From assembly GCA_937900465.1 (NCBI GenBank), contig CALCEJ010000091.1, positions 1 through 24,136 of the forward strand: a stretch of 24,136 nt of DNA, in the 5' to 3' direction. A model generated the notes under the pieces. That model saw nothing but the letters and a program-made list of their open reading frames with translations, searched no databases and had not been told where the DNA came from. A program made the translations under genes and the position numbers. Shown piece after piece: positions 16,266 to 23,861 of this stretch (position 1 is its first letter; the number at the start of each line of letters is the position of its first letter). The stretch comes from an uncultured Bacteroidales bacterium. Lineage in GTDB: Bacteria; Bacteroidota; Bacteroidia; Bacteroidales; UBA932.

Positions 16266-17618
16266 TTATTTCTTCAAATGCCTCCACAGAATGACAGGAA
16301 GGACGAACGCGAGAAGGCACGAGCAGGTCCAGAAGACTGCTACTGGGGTAAAATCATACACTCCGCCGGTACTGCCAGCCTCGATCAGGAAGCCGCTGAG
16401 GATGGACTGTGCGCCTGCGGCGACATAGGAGGATATTCCTACGATGCCCATCGCAGAGCCGGTCGCTTTCCGGGGGACGAAATCAAGGGCCATAAGACCG
16501 GCCACGACGCAGAACACGACGCTGAAGCACAGGGCGAATACTGCAACAAAAAGGATATTCGTCCAGAAGCCTCCCCCGAGGAAAAGGAATCCGAGAAGGG
16601 CCGCTACTGAAAGGATGCCGGAGATTATCACGGGAGTAACCCTGTTCCCACGGAACACTGAGTCTGAAAGCCAACCGGCAAGAAGCGTCCCGACAACGCC
16701 GAACACTTCTGATATGCCTATAATCTGAGTCGCGCTCTCGAGAGAGAATCCCTTCTGCTTCTGGAGCAGCAGGACTCCCCAGTCACTAACCGCGTGCTGA
16801 GTTATATAGATAAAGGCCGATGACAGGGCGATCACCCATATCCCGGGGTGCCTGATTACCCATTTCTGAATCTCCCTTGTAGGTTTTGAATCCGCCGGGG
16901 CGGGAGCCTCGCCGTAATACTCCTGGACAGAGGGAAGCCCAGCGCTTTCCGGGGTATCCGTTATCATAGTCAGCGATATCACAAGGCCGATAATCCCCGC
17001 GACCGCCGCCGCCAGGAATCCCCACTGCCATCCCGCTGCGCCCACGACAAATCCCGTAAGGATCATCGTGACGGCCTTACCGAGATTGGGAGTTGAACTG
17101 AAAATGCTGTACATCGTCCCGCGGCGCGAAAGCGGATACCACCGCGACAGGCTGATAACCCCGGGAGGTGAGCCCATCGACTGGACCCACCCGTTGATTC
17201 CCCAGAAAAGCGAGAAAAGCACCGTCATAACTATGGACCCGATTCCGAGCCAGGTCTGAAGCAGACCGGCAAGTCCCAGCACAAGGTTTGCTATGGCCGA
17301 TATCCCTATCCCCACAGCCATAAAACGGCGGATGTTGCAGTAGTCAGCGATAAAGCCGTTGCAAAACTTACCCGCTGCATAGACGAAATAGAAGGCAGAG
17401 CCGATGATACCGAGCTGGCCGGCCGTAAGGATACCCCCGTCGATGATGGGCTGCTTCACGACGCCAAGGGTCATCCGGCATACATAGTACAGGACATACG
17501 CAGCCGTCACGCCCCAGAATGTGCGTCTTCTGAGCGTACGGTATCTCTCATCCACTTCTTCCTCCGGAATCCTGTCCGCGGAGGGCTTGCTGATACGGAA
17601 TTTTGAAAAAAGCGACAT
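16266..17618 (-). CDS. MFS transporter, organophosphate:phosphate antiporter-like (GlpT/UhpT/UhpC type)
   Basis: The 450-residue protein has about 12 hydrophobic segments and a charged cytoplasmic N-terminus. YVLYYVCRMTLGVVKQP at about 41-57 carries the conserved arginine position used for phosphate binding in GlpT/UhpT. SRWYPLSRRGTMYSIFSS and TPNLGKA match the family's loop and fifth-helix patterns. A phosphorylated sugar or glycerol-phosphate substrate exchanged for phosphate is likely but cannot be fixed; a UhpC-like sensor is the alternative. It starts 55 bp from atpD in the opposite direction and leads an operon with rsgA and the MATE gene. Confidence 0.85.
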   Translation of the reverse strand: MSLFSKFRISKPSADRIPEEEVDERYRTLRRRTFWGVTAAYVLYYVCRMTLGVVKQPIIDGGILTAGQLGIIGSAFYFVYAAGKFCNGFIADYCNIRRFMAVGIGISAIANLVLGLAGLLQTWLGIGSIVMTVLFSLFWGINGWVQSMGSPPGVISLSRWYPLSRRGTMYSIFSSTPNLGKAVTMILTGFVVGAAGWQWGFLAAAVAGIIGLVISLTMITDTPESAGLPSVQEYYGEAPAPADSKPTREIQKWVIRHPGIWVIALSSAFIYITQHAVSDWGVLLLQKQKGFSLESATQIIGISEVFGVVGTLLAGWLSDSVFRGNRVTPVIISGILSVAALLGFLFLGGGFWTNILFVAVFALCFSVVFCVVAGLMALDFVPRKATGSAMGIVGISSYVAAGAQSILSGFLIEAGSTGGVYDFTPVAVFWTCSCLLAFVLPVILWRHLKK

Positions 17619-17640
17619 CCGGGTTTATCGATTTGATGGG

Positions 17641-17648
17641 CAAATATA
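17641..17648 (-). promoter_or_regulatory. -7 promoter box for the MFS-rsgA-MATE operon
   Basis: The minus strand reads TATATTTG, a perfect TAnnTTTG, 22 nt upstream of the MFS ATG at 17618. A TSS about 15 nt before the start is expected. No good -33 element is seen at standard spacing. Confidence 0.55.
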
Positions 17649-17661
17649 ACAAAAAGATGAT

Positions 17662-17669
17662 TATATTTG
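17662..17669 (+). promoter_or_regulatory. -7 promoter box for the ATP synthase operon
   Basis: The plus strand reads TATATTTG, a perfect TAnnTTTG, ending 4 nt before the atpD ATG, so the mRNA would be leaderless or nearly so. It is the mirror image of the box at 17641-17648, giving a divergent pair separated by 13 bp. Confidence 0.5.
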
Positions 17670-17673
17670 TGAT

Positions 17674-19200
17674 ATGCCAAAAATCACAGGACACATAAGC
17701 CAGATCGTGGGCCCCGTAGTGGATGTCCATTTCGACATCGTCGCAAGGAAGGAAGTAACCGAGCTTCCCCGGATCAATGACGCCCTCGAAATCAAAAGGC
17801 CCGACGGCCGGACCCTTGTCATAGAAGTTCAGCAGCATATAGGCGAGGATACTGTTCGCTGCGTCGCCATGGACTCGACAGACGGGCTGCGCCGCGGGAT
17901 GGAGGCGGTTTGCACCCTTACGCCAATCCTGATGCCCGTAGGTCCCGAAATCAAGGGACGCGTAATGAACGTCGTAGGAGACGCCATTGACGGGATGGAG
18001 CCGCTCCAGAAGAAGCATTCCCTCCCTATCCACCGCGAAGCCCCTAAATTCGACGACCTTACCACGACCCAGGAGGTCCTCCATACCGGAATCAAGGTCA
18101 TAGACCTGCTGGAGCCCTATCTGAAAGGCGGAAAGATAGGCCTTTTCGGCGGCGCCGGCGTAGGAAAGACCGTCCTTATCAAGGAACTTATCAACAATAT
18201 CGCAAAGGCCCACGGCGGATTCTCAATCTTTGCGGGAGTCGGAGAGCGTACCCGTGAGGGTAACGACCTCCTCCGCGAGATGATCGAATCCGGAGTCATC
18301 CGCTACGGAAAAGCCTTCCTGGAGGATATGGGCAAGGGTGGATGGGACCTCTCGCTGGTTGACAGGGATGAACTGGAGAAGTCCCAGGTGTCTATGGTTT
18401 TCGGCCAGATGAACGAACCTCCCGGAGCCCGCTCGAGAGTCGCCCTCTCCGGCCTCACCCTCGCGGAATCTTTCCGCGATGAGGGCGGTGGCGACGGTCC
18501 ACGCGACATCCTCTTTTTCATAGACAACATCTTCCGTTTCACCCAGGCCGGATCGGAGGTCTCCGCCCTTCTCGGGCGAATGCCCTCCGCCGTAGGATAT
18601 CAGCCCACACTGGCCTCCGAGATGGGCAAGATGCAAGAGCGCATCACCTCCACGAAAAACGGGTCCATCACCTCCGTCCAGGCGGTCTACGTCCCGGCCG
18701 ACGACCTGACTGACCCCGCTCCGGCAACGACGTTCTCCCACCTGGATGCAACTACGGTCCTGAGCCGTAAGATTACTGAGATGGGAATATATCCCGCCGT
18801 GGACCCGCTCGAATCCACCTCGAGGATTCTGGATCCTAACATCGTCGGGGAGGAGCACTACAGGGTTGCGCAGGAGGTGAAGCAGATTCTCCAGCGGAAC
18901 AAGGAGCTGCAGGATATCATCGCAATCCTCGGAATGGACGAGTTGTCGGAGGAGGACAAAATTACGGTGGGCAGGGCGCGAAGGGTACAGCGTTTCCTCT
19001 CGCAGCCGTTCTTCGTCGCGGAGCAGTTCACCGGACTTCCTGGCGTCATGGTCCCGATAGAGGATACCGTGAAGGGGTTCAGAAAGATCCTCTCCGGCGA
19101 GGTGGACTATCTCCCGGAACAGGCTTTCCTCAACGTGGGGACAATCGAGGATGCTATCGCAAAGGGCGAACGCATCCTCAGGGAAGCGTCCAATGGATAG
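17674..19200 (+). CDS. atpD: F1Fo ATP synthase subunit beta
   Basis: The 508-residue catalytic subunit of the F1 head has the N-terminal beta-barrel (GHISQIVGPVVDVHF). The Walker A motif GGAGVGKT is at 159-166, followed by GERTREGNDL. The Walker B region is ILFFIDNIFRFTQAGSE, then LGRMPSAVGYQPTLA and the C-terminal MDELSEEDK (DELSEED loop). The length is longer than E. coli and usual for Bacteroidota. It is the first gene of an operon, as in Bacteroides, and its stop overlaps the atpC start by 8 nt. Confidence 0.99.
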   Translation: MPKITGHISQIVGPVVDVHFDIVARKEVTELPRINDALEIKRPDGRTLVIEVQQHIGEDTVRCVAMDSTDGLRRGMEAVCTLTPILMPVGPEIKGRVMNVVGDAIDGMEPLQKKHSLPIHREAPKFDDLTTTQEVLHTGIKVIDLLEPYLKGGKIGLFGGAGVGKTVLIKELINNIAKAHGGFSIFAGVGERTREGNDLLREMIESGVIRYGKAFLEDMGKGGWDLSLVDRDELEKSQVSMVFGQMNEPPGARSRVALSGLTLAESFRDEGGGDGPRDILFFIDNIFRFTQAGSEVSALLGRMPSAVGYQPTLASEMGKMQERITSTKNGSITSVQAVYVPADDLTDPAPATTFSHLDATTVLSRKITEMGIYPAVDPLESTSRILDPNIVGEEHYRVAQEVKQILQRNKELQDIIAILGMDELSEEDKITVGRARRVQRFLSQPFFVAEQFTGLPGVMVPIEDTVKGFRKILSGEVDYLPEQAFLNVGTIEDAIAKGERILREASNG

Positions 19201-19438
19201 CATCCGGCTTTATATCGTGTCGCCGGAAAAGGTCATTCTGGACAGGGAGGTGTCTTCCGTGACGCTCCCCGGAGCGGTGTCGCCTTTCCAGGTCCTCAAG
19301 GATCACGCACCCCTGATAACATCGCTCTCAGCCGGAAACGTCTCATACGTCGCAGAAGGGGCCTCTGACTCCTTCCCCATACGCTCAGGCTTCGCCGAGG
19401 TCCGGGAGAACACCGTCACTGTCGCCGTCGAATTATGA
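19193..19438 (+). CDS. atpC: F1Fo ATP synthase subunit epsilon
   Basis: This 81-residue protein consists only of the N-terminal beta-sandwich of epsilon (RLYIVSPEKVILDREVSSV, LPGAVSPFQVLKDHAPLI). The C-terminal helical hairpin that inhibits ATPase in E. coli is absent, as is usual in Bacteroidota. The ATG at 19193 overlaps atpD; an upstream in-frame ATG at 19151 lies inside atpD and is not used. Its TGA overlaps the atpB start by 4 nt. Confidence 0.95.
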   Translation: MDSIRLYIVSPEKVILDREVSSVTLPGAVSPFQVLKDHAPLITSLSAGNVSYVAEGASDSFPIRSGFAEVRENTVTVAVEL

Positions 19439-19764
19439 GACTTCTCGCCTGCATACTGTCATTTATCCTCGCCGCCGCTCCGGCTGAGGACTCGCTCGAT
19501 ATGCAGGAATACCTGTTCGGCCACATCGGAGACTCATATGAGTGGCATATCTGCACCGTCGGGGATAAGGATGTCGCGATTTCCCTTCCGTGCATCGTAA
19601 TCGAAGACGGCATCCACGTATTCACGCTGCATAACGCCGCTGAAAACGGGTACAGGCTGAATGAGAACGGGAAGCTCGTGAACGCGGAGACGCCATCACC
19701 TCCTTCAGCTCCACTGCCGTGGGCTTCAGCAGAATACGCAGGGGGTCTGCCTGTCCTGGCGTAA
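19435..19764 (+). CDS. atpB: F1Fo ATP synthase subunit a, truncated (N-terminal part only)
   Basis: The reading frame starts on the last codon of atpC (ATGA overlap). It has a signal-like hydrophobic start and then MQEYLFGHIGDSYEWHI, typical of the N-terminal extension of Bacteroidota subunit a. The native sequence seems to end after about residue 85 (near 19690). The remainder to the stop at 19764 is Pro/Ser/Ala-rich antisense translation of the gene on the other strand. All transmembrane helices and the proton-path arginine are missing, and no atpE/F/H/A/G follow. This is a broken gene at a join, not a short functional protein. Confidence 0.75.
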   Translation: MRLLACILSFILAAAPAEDSLDMQEYLFGHIGDSYEWHICTVGDKDVAISLPCIVIEDGIHVFTLHNAAENGYRLNENGKLVNAETPSPPSAPLPWASAEYAGGLPVLA

Positions 19765-20047
19765 TGCGGACGCGCTTGGATTGGTAACCCAAGTGCGACA
19801 CCGTGATATACTTCGGAACAACATTAGCCTTCAAGGTGAAAAAACCATCGTCGTTGGTGACCACGGAAACATGGGTGCCTTCTGCCACGACGCTCGCCTG
19901 CCTAACGGGGAGTTTGCTCTTTTCTTGATATACCGTACCGCTAATCACCGCCTTCATACCGTCGGTAGCCTCGCCACCAACCACATTCTGCGCTCCGGCA
20001 ACGCCACATGTGAAGGTTGTCAACAGAATAAGGAAAACTCGTCTCAT
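19622..20047 (-). CDS. Carboxypeptidase-regulatory-like domain protein, C-terminally truncated
   Basis: This exported protein starts MRRVFLILLTTFTCGVAGAQ, with a Sec signal cleaved after about residue 19. A CarboxypepD_reg-like beta-sandwich follows (ISGTVYQEKSKLPVRQASV, TNDDGFFTLKANV, ITVSHLGYQSKRVRI) to about residue 117 (PTAVELKEV). The true sequence ends near 19694; the last ~24 residues read antisense atpB and are artefactual. In intact relatives this domain is followed by a DUF5686 or a TonB-dependent barrel, which is lost here. A TATCTTTG promoter box lies 24 nt upstream of the ATG. Confidence 0.75.
   Translation of the reverse strand: MRRVFLILLTTFTCGVAGAQNVVGGEATDGMKAVISGTVYQEKSKLPVRQASVVAEGTHVSVVTNDDGFFTLKANVVPKYITVSHLGYQSKRVRITPGQADPLRILLKPTAVELKEVMASPRSRASRSHSACTRFQRRYAA
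19685..19705. other. Probable sequence join (chimera or rearrangement)
   Basis: The recognisable part of atpB on the plus strand and the recognisable part of the carboxypeptidase-regulatory-like gene on the minus strand both stop within this interval. Beyond it each frame becomes the antisense of the other gene. The exact base cannot be placed without the parent sequences. Confidence 0.7.
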
Positions 20048-20070
20048 ATTATCCCAAATTATATTTTTGA

Positions 20071-20078
20071 CAAAGATA
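20071..20078 (-). promoter_or_regulatory. Bacteroidota-type promoter for the truncated minus-strand gene
   Basis: The minus strand reads TATCTTTG, a perfect -7 box, with TTG 20 nt upstream, the expected -33 spacing. The ATG follows at 20047, allowing a leader of about 20 nt. Confidence 0.7.
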
Positions 20079-20643
20079 GGATTTTATTTCAATATTATCA
20101 AGCTTTTCATGTTGTTTTTTCATCATCAAACAATTTTTTAGATTTGGCATACTTTGTCAATTATTTTTCACAAAATGGGCGCAAATGACGGGCTTATTTC
20201 GCGAAAACTTCATTCTTGGGCGAAAATAACGCGGTTTTTGACGCTTTTCACAACTCGCTCATTACCAACTATTTACGAATCAGAGGCATTTTCCGACGCT
20301 GATAAAGGCGGCATTTTAACATTATTTGGGCGGCATCCGCCGACCACAAATGCCACATTTATTGACGACGGATGCGGCATCTATCGGCGGCGGATGCCGC
20401 CCAAAAAATGTTAAAGGCATATTTCCGCCCCAAAAAATGGACTCATCCACCCTTTCCAGACCATCCTGTTGGCGAAAACCAAGCTATTTCATGTATTTTC
20501 CAGGACAACGTTTTGTCAAGTTTTTTCATAACTATTCACGTACCATTCCATGCCGTCCTTCATGGTAAAGACGCAAACTGGGAGAAATTATCTTCCCAAT
20601 TTTTCTTAAAAACATGCCATTTTTGCAGACTTATTGAAATAAA
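20079..20643. other. AT-rich intergenic spacer
   Basis: About 600 nt lie between the divergent starts at 20047 and 20665. Apart from the two promoters and the inverted repeat at 20318-20412, I see no convincing gene; the frames here have unnatural composition and no homology I recognise. A small RNA cannot be excluded. Confidence 0.6.
20318..20412. repeat. Large intergenic inverted repeat
   Basis: Arms of 25 nt (20318-20342 and 20388-20412) match at 24 of 25 positions. They contain GGGCGGCATCCGCC, and a central GATGCGGCATC palindrome repeats the same core. Arm ends are AACATT and AATGTT. A second partial copy of the right arm end (CCGCCCCAAAAAATG) follows at about 20425-20439. It may be a palindromic interspersed element or a strong RNA structure. 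Confidence 0.8.
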
Positions 20644-20648
20644 ATGTG

Positions 20649-20656
20649 TAATTTTG
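20649..20656 (+). promoter_or_regulatory. -7 promoter box for the sigma-54-activator operon
   Basis: TAATTTTG, a perfect TAnnTTTG, lies 9 nt before the ATG at 20665. Because the box overlaps the upstream in-frame ATG at 20644, it argues for the later start. TTTTTG occurs about 23 nt upstream, slightly beyond ideal -33 spacing. Confidence 0.5.
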
Positions 20657-20664
20657 GCACTCCA

Positions 20665-21918
20665 ATGAATACGACACAATTACAACTCATCAAGAACAGA
20701 TACAACATCGTGGGCAACTGCGATGGATTGAACCACGCTTTGGATGTCGCCTTGCAAGTGGCTCCCACCGACCTCAGCGTCCTCATCATCGGCGAGAGCG
20801 GCGTGGGAAAGGAAATCATCCCCCGCGTCATCCACGACACCTCGCCACGGCGGAGGGAGAAGTATTTTGCCATCAACTGCGGCTCCATCCCCGAGGGCAC
20901 TATCGACAGCGAGCTATTCGGGCATGAGAAAGGCTCGTTCACGGGTGCCATCGGCGAGAGCGAGGGATATTTTGGCATCGCCAACAAAGGCACCATCTTC
21001 CTTGACGAGGTGGGCGAACTGCCCCTTGCCACGCAAGCCCGTCTGCTCCGCGTACTGGAAACGGGCGAGTACATCCGCGTCGGCGGCACGAAGATCATGA
21101 AGACGGACGTGCGCATCGTGGCAGCTACCAACGTCAACATGCGCAAGGCGATTAGCGAGGGGCGTTTTCGCGAAGACCTATACTATCGCCTCAACACCAT
21201 CCCCATACAGATGCCGCCCCTGCGGGAGCGTGGCAACGACATCCTTTTACTGTTCCGCCTCTTCGCCATGCAAATGGCAGAGAAGTACCGACTGCCGAAA
21301 ATCACGCTCACCGACGACGCCAAGGAACTGATGCTGAAATACAAGTGGCCCGGCAACGTGCGCCAGTTGAAGAACATCACCGAGCAGATGTCTGTGCTCA
21401 GCCAAGAGCGGGAAATCAACTCAGAGATGCTTCGGCAATTCATCCCGCAAGACCCCGAGAGTACCCAACTGACCCCCATCTCACAGCCAGGGTCGCATTC
21501 GTATGAGAGCGAGCGCGAGCTACTATATAAAATATTGTATGAGCTGCGCGGCAACGTGAGCGACCTACGGCGCGACATGAATGGCCTGCGGAAGCAATTG
21601 GAGGAGGTGCGCGACACCCATGGCATCGGTTATGGGCTGCCCATCACGTCTTTAGACACGATAGATGCCGTCAAGGTGACACACGACGCCCACAAAATCG
21701 AGGATGCCGTGGCAGAGGAAATCAACGACTCCATCGAGCCGGAGAACCTGAACCTACGCGAGAGCAACCGCGAGAAGACCATCAAGGCACTGGAACGCAC
21801 GGGGGGCAACCGCAAGAAGACCGCCAAGGAACTGGGCATCTCCGACCGTACCCTCTATCGATGGCTCAAGGAGTTTGGGCTGGACAAGCAGATGCCCGGA
21901 GACAAAGACAACGACTGA
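20665..21918 (+). CDS. Sigma-54-interacting transcriptional regulator (AAA+ plus Fis-type HTH)
   Basis: This 417-residue activator has no N-terminal receiver. The AAA+ domain begins at once, with Walker A GESGVGKE and the sigma-54 contact loop FGHEKGSFTGA, a GSFTGA variant of GAFTGA. Walker B is GTIFLDEVGELP, followed by the arginine-finger region FREDLYYRLN and the sensor 2 segment WPGNVRQLKN. A linker with a predicted coiled coil (LRRDMNGLRKQLEEVRDTH) follows. The C-terminus has a Fis-type HTH, NRKKTAKELGISDRTLYRW. It opens sigma-54 promoter complexes using ATP. In Bacteroidales this gene commonly precedes lptE and secG, as here. No partner kinase or receiver is visible, so its signal is unknown. 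Confidence 0.95.
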   Translation: MNTTQLQLIKNRYNIVGNCDGLNHALDVALQVAPTDLSVLIIGESGVGKEIIPRVIHDTSPRRREKYFAINCGSIPEGTIDSELFGHEKGSFTGAIGESEGYFGIANKGTIFLDEVGELPLATQARLLRVLETGEYIRVGGTKIMKTDVRIVAATNVNMRKAISEGRFREDLYYRLNTIPIQMPPLRERGNDILLLFRLFAMQMAEKYRLPKITLTDDAKELMLKYKWPGNVRQLKNITEQMSVLSQEREINSEMLRQFIPQDPESTQLTPISQPGSHSYESERELLYKILYELRGNVSDLRRDMNGLRKQLEEVRDTHGIGYGLPITSLDTIDAVKVTHDAHKIEDAVAEEINDSIEPENLNLRESNREKTIKALERTGGNRKKTAKELGISDRTLYRWLKEFGLDKQMPGDKDND

Positions 21919-21945
21919 CGGATGAATCGTAACGACCGACAAATC

Positions 21946-22452
21946 ATGAAGACCAAGCACCTCATCATCCTTCTCGCCGTTTCCACCCTCATGGCATGTA
22001 AGGTGAGCCTCACTTTCAACGGGGCAAGCATCGACTATACCAAGACCAAGACCATACAGATAGCCGACTTCCCCAACCGCTCCTCATACATCTGGGGCCC
22101 GATGGGAGGCATGTTCAACACCGCATTGAAGGACATCTACGCCAACCATACCAAATTGAGCCAGGTGAAACGCAACGGCGACATGAAAGTTGAAGGTGAG
22201 ATCACACAATATTCACAACGCAACAAAGGAATCTCAAGCGAGGGTTACTCGTCGCAGACAGAGCTGTCGATGACGGTGAACGTCAGGTTTACCAACAACA
22301 AAAACCACTCCGAGGACTTTGAACGCTCCTTCACCGCAACATCATCTTACGAAACCACACAAAGCCTCTCGTCCGTACAGGAAAGTCTGGTGACGGAGAT
22401 GATCAAGGAACTGACCGAACAAATATTCAACGCCACCGTGGCAAACTGGTGA
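21946..22452 (+). CDS. lptE: LPS assembly lipoprotein LptE
   Basis: The 168-residue lipoprotein (Cys18, LMAC) has the Bacteroidota LptE pattern: SLTFNGASIDYTKTKTIQI, ADFPNRS, an alpha/beta core with MKVEGEITQYSQRNKGI, and a C-terminal amphipathic helix (MIKELTEQIFNATVANW). It plugs the LptD barrel and helps deliver LPS to the outer leaflet. I use the ATG at 21946, since translation from the ATG at 21922 would place a charged MNRNDRQI before the signal peptide. The spacing to neighbours is about 25 nt on each side, consistent with one operon. Confidence 0.88.
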   Translation: MKTKHLIILLAVSTLMACKVSLTFNGASIDYTKTKTIQIADFPNRSSYIWGPMGGMFNTALKDIYANHTKLSQVKRNGDMKVEGEITQYSQRNKGISSEGYSSQTELSMTVNVRFTNNKNHSEDFERSFTATSSYETTQSLSSVQESLVTEMIKELTEQIFNATVANW

Positions 22453-22477
22453 CAAAAACCCCATATTACAACGACAC

Positions 22478-23227
22478 ATGGACCTGATACAACTCATGCA
22501 GCATCCCGAGACGATGGACAAGGAGACCCTCTACGACCTCCGATGCCTCTTGGCGCAACATCCCTATTACCAAACGGCACGGTTGCTGATGCTGCAAAAC
22601 CTCTATCTGCTGCACGACCCAACGTTTGACGAGGAACTTCGGAAGGCAGCCATCTATGTCACCGACCGCAAGGTGTTGTTCGACCTTGTGGAGGCTGCCC
22701 ATTACAAGATTCCCAAGACCGCACACACCGCCAAGAAGAAAGTTGGCGATACAGGAACAGCAGACCGCACCATCAGCCTCATCGACAACTTCCTCAAGTC
22801 CATCCCCGACCAACAGGAGACCAGCCCCGCGCAGAAAAGAAGGCCCACTCCTGCCGACGCCGCCTTGGACTACGTGTCATACCTCTTGGACATCGAGGGC
22901 GAAGAGAAGCCAAAAGACGGCGATGCCACCCAGCTGAAAGGCCAAGACCTCATCGACGACTTCATCAAAAAGGACGGCGGGAAGATACAACTCAAGGAAA
23001 AACCCGAATACCTGCCAGAAATCGATACGGAAGAGGAAAACGGCGACTTTTACGGCGAGGGGGGCTATTTTACGGAGACTTTGGCGAAAATATACATCAA
23101 ACAAGGCAGATATTCCAAGGCTCTTGAAATAATTAAGCGTTTAAATTTGAATTTTCCAAAAAAAAATATTTACTTTGCAGACCAAATCCGTTTCTTGGAG
23201 AAATTAGTGTTAAATAGCGAAAATTAA
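22478..23227 (+). CDS. TPR-like protein of unknown function, between lptE and secG
   Basis: The 249-residue protein has no signal peptide or membrane segment, so it is probably cytoplasmic. The N-terminal half is helical (LYDLRCLLAQHPYYQTARLL, a TPR-like helix pair). The middle is charged and low-complexity (KDGDATQLKGQDLIDDFIKK). The end is a clear TPR repeat, FTETLAKIYIKQGRYSKALE followed by IIKRLNLNFPKKN. Similar genes occupy this place in many Bacteroidales, but no function is established. It may scaffold protein contacts for the secretion or LPS genes around it (inference). Confidence 0.85.
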   Translation: MDLIQLMQHPETMDKETLYDLRCLLAQHPYYQTARLLMLQNLYLLHDPTFDEELRKAAIYVTDRKVLFDLVEAAHYKIPKTAHTAKKKVGDTGTADRTISLIDNFLKSIPDQQETSPAQKRRPTPADAALDYVSYLLDIEGEEKPKDGDATQLKGQDLIDDFIKKDGGKIQLKEKPEYLPEIDTEEENGDFYGEGGYFTETLAKIYIKQGRYSKALEIIKRLNLNFPKKNIYFADQIRFLEKLVLNSEN

Positions 23228-23239
23228 AACAATAAAAAG

Positions 23240-23662
23240 ATGATTTACACATTATTTGTAGTACTGATCGTACTGGCAGCACTGATGATGATTGGCATCG
23301 TGCTCATCCAGGAGTCAAAAGGCGGAGGACTTGCCTCCAACTTCTCTTCATCAAACCAAATCATGGGCGTGCGCAAGACCACTGACATCGTGGAGAAAAC
23401 CACATGGGGACTGGCAATAGCCATGGTCTTGTTTAGCATCATCTGCGCATACGTGGCACCAAAGGCTTCCACGGAGCAAAGCGTGTTGGAGAACATCGCC
23501 ACGCAGACAGAGACAACCAACCCCACCAACACACCAGGGTTTGGCGCAGGACAGCAAGCAGCACCCGCTACAGACAAGGCAGCGGCTCCCGCCAAAAGCG
23601 ACGCTCCCGCAGCAGCAGAGAAACCGGCAGCACCCGCCAAGGAGGCTGCACCGGCACAGTAA
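23240..23662 (+). CDS. secG: Preprotein translocase subunit SecG
   Basis: The 140-residue protein has two transmembrane helices (about 2-22 and 54-75) joined by the conserved cytoplasmic loop IQESKGGGLASNFSSSNQIMG, which is diagnostic of SecG. It assists the SecYE channel in protein export. The C-terminal ~60 residues are an Ala/Pro/Lys-rich disordered tail (AAPAKSDAPAAAEKPAAPAK), common in Bacteroidota SecG. It is the last gene of the operon, with a 12-nt gap from the TPR gene and a hairpin 14 nt after the stop. Confidence 0.95.
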   Translation: MIYTLFVVLIVLAALMMIGIVLIQESKGGGLASNFSSSNQIMGVRKTTDIVEKTTWGLAIAMVLFSIICAYVAPKASTEQSVLENIATQTETTNPTNTPGFGAGQQAAPATDKAAAPAKSDAPAAAEKPAAPAKEAAPAQ

Positions 23663-23676
23663 AGGCAAAAAAGATA

Positions 23677-23707
23677 GGGAATTATTTGGCGATTACAAAT
23701 AATTCCC
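23677..23707. terminator. Hairpin after secG, fused with the tRNA-His promoter
   Basis: There is a perfect 12-bp stem (23677-23688 with 23696-23707) and a 7-nt loop. Flanking AAAGATA and TATCTTT can extend the pairing with one bulged T. The right side ends TTATCTTTG, so the terminator's U-rich tail is also the next promoter's -7 box. Confidence 0.7.
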
Positions 23708-23708
23708 T

Positions 23709-23716
23709 TATCTTTG
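23709..23716 (+). promoter_or_regulatory. -7 promoter box for tRNA-His
   Basis: TATCTTTG is a perfect TAnnTTTG about 30 nt before the tRNA, leaving a short 5' leader for RNase P removal. It overlaps the descending arm extension of the secG hairpin. Confidence 0.6.
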
Positions 23717-23746
23717 CACCCGCATTTCAACGGAAATCCGTACATG

Positions 23747-23820
23747 GTGCCCATAGTTCAGTTGGTTAGAGCGTCAGATTGTGGTTCTGAATGTCGTCGG
23801 TTCGAGTCCGACTGGGCACC
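23747..23820 (+). tRNA. tRNA-His (anticodon GUG)
   Basis: A cloverleaf can be drawn: acceptor GTGCCCA/TGGGCAC, anticodon stem TCAGA/TCTGA with loop TTGTGGT (anticodon GTG, reading His codons), and T-arm GGTTCGAGTCC. G at 23746 is the extra G-1 typical of tRNA-His and faces C73 at 23820. CCA is not encoded; the sequence continues CCC TCA. Confidence 0.96.
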
Positions 23821-23830
23821 CCCTCACAAG

Positions 23831-23861
23831 AATCCCTGCAAATAAAGAGTTTGCGGGGATT
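23831..23861 (+). terminator. Intrinsic terminator hairpin after tRNA-His
   Basis: A 12-bp stem (23831-23842 with 23850-23861) contains one T-G wobble and a 7-nt loop. It is followed by a weak T-rich tract (TTCCGTTT). It lies 10 nt after the tRNA and probably ends its transcript. Confidence 0.75.

Noticed and set aside
15168..16610. Plus-strand open frame of 480 codons
   Set aside because: It runs antisense across rsgA and the MFS gene and the repeat element; both minus-strand genes are unmistakable.
20654..20670. TTGGCAC resembling a sigma-54 -24 element just before the sigma-54 activator
   Set aside because: The required -12 element matches poorly and would overlap the start codon; the perfect TAnnTTTG box at 20649 explains the promoter better.
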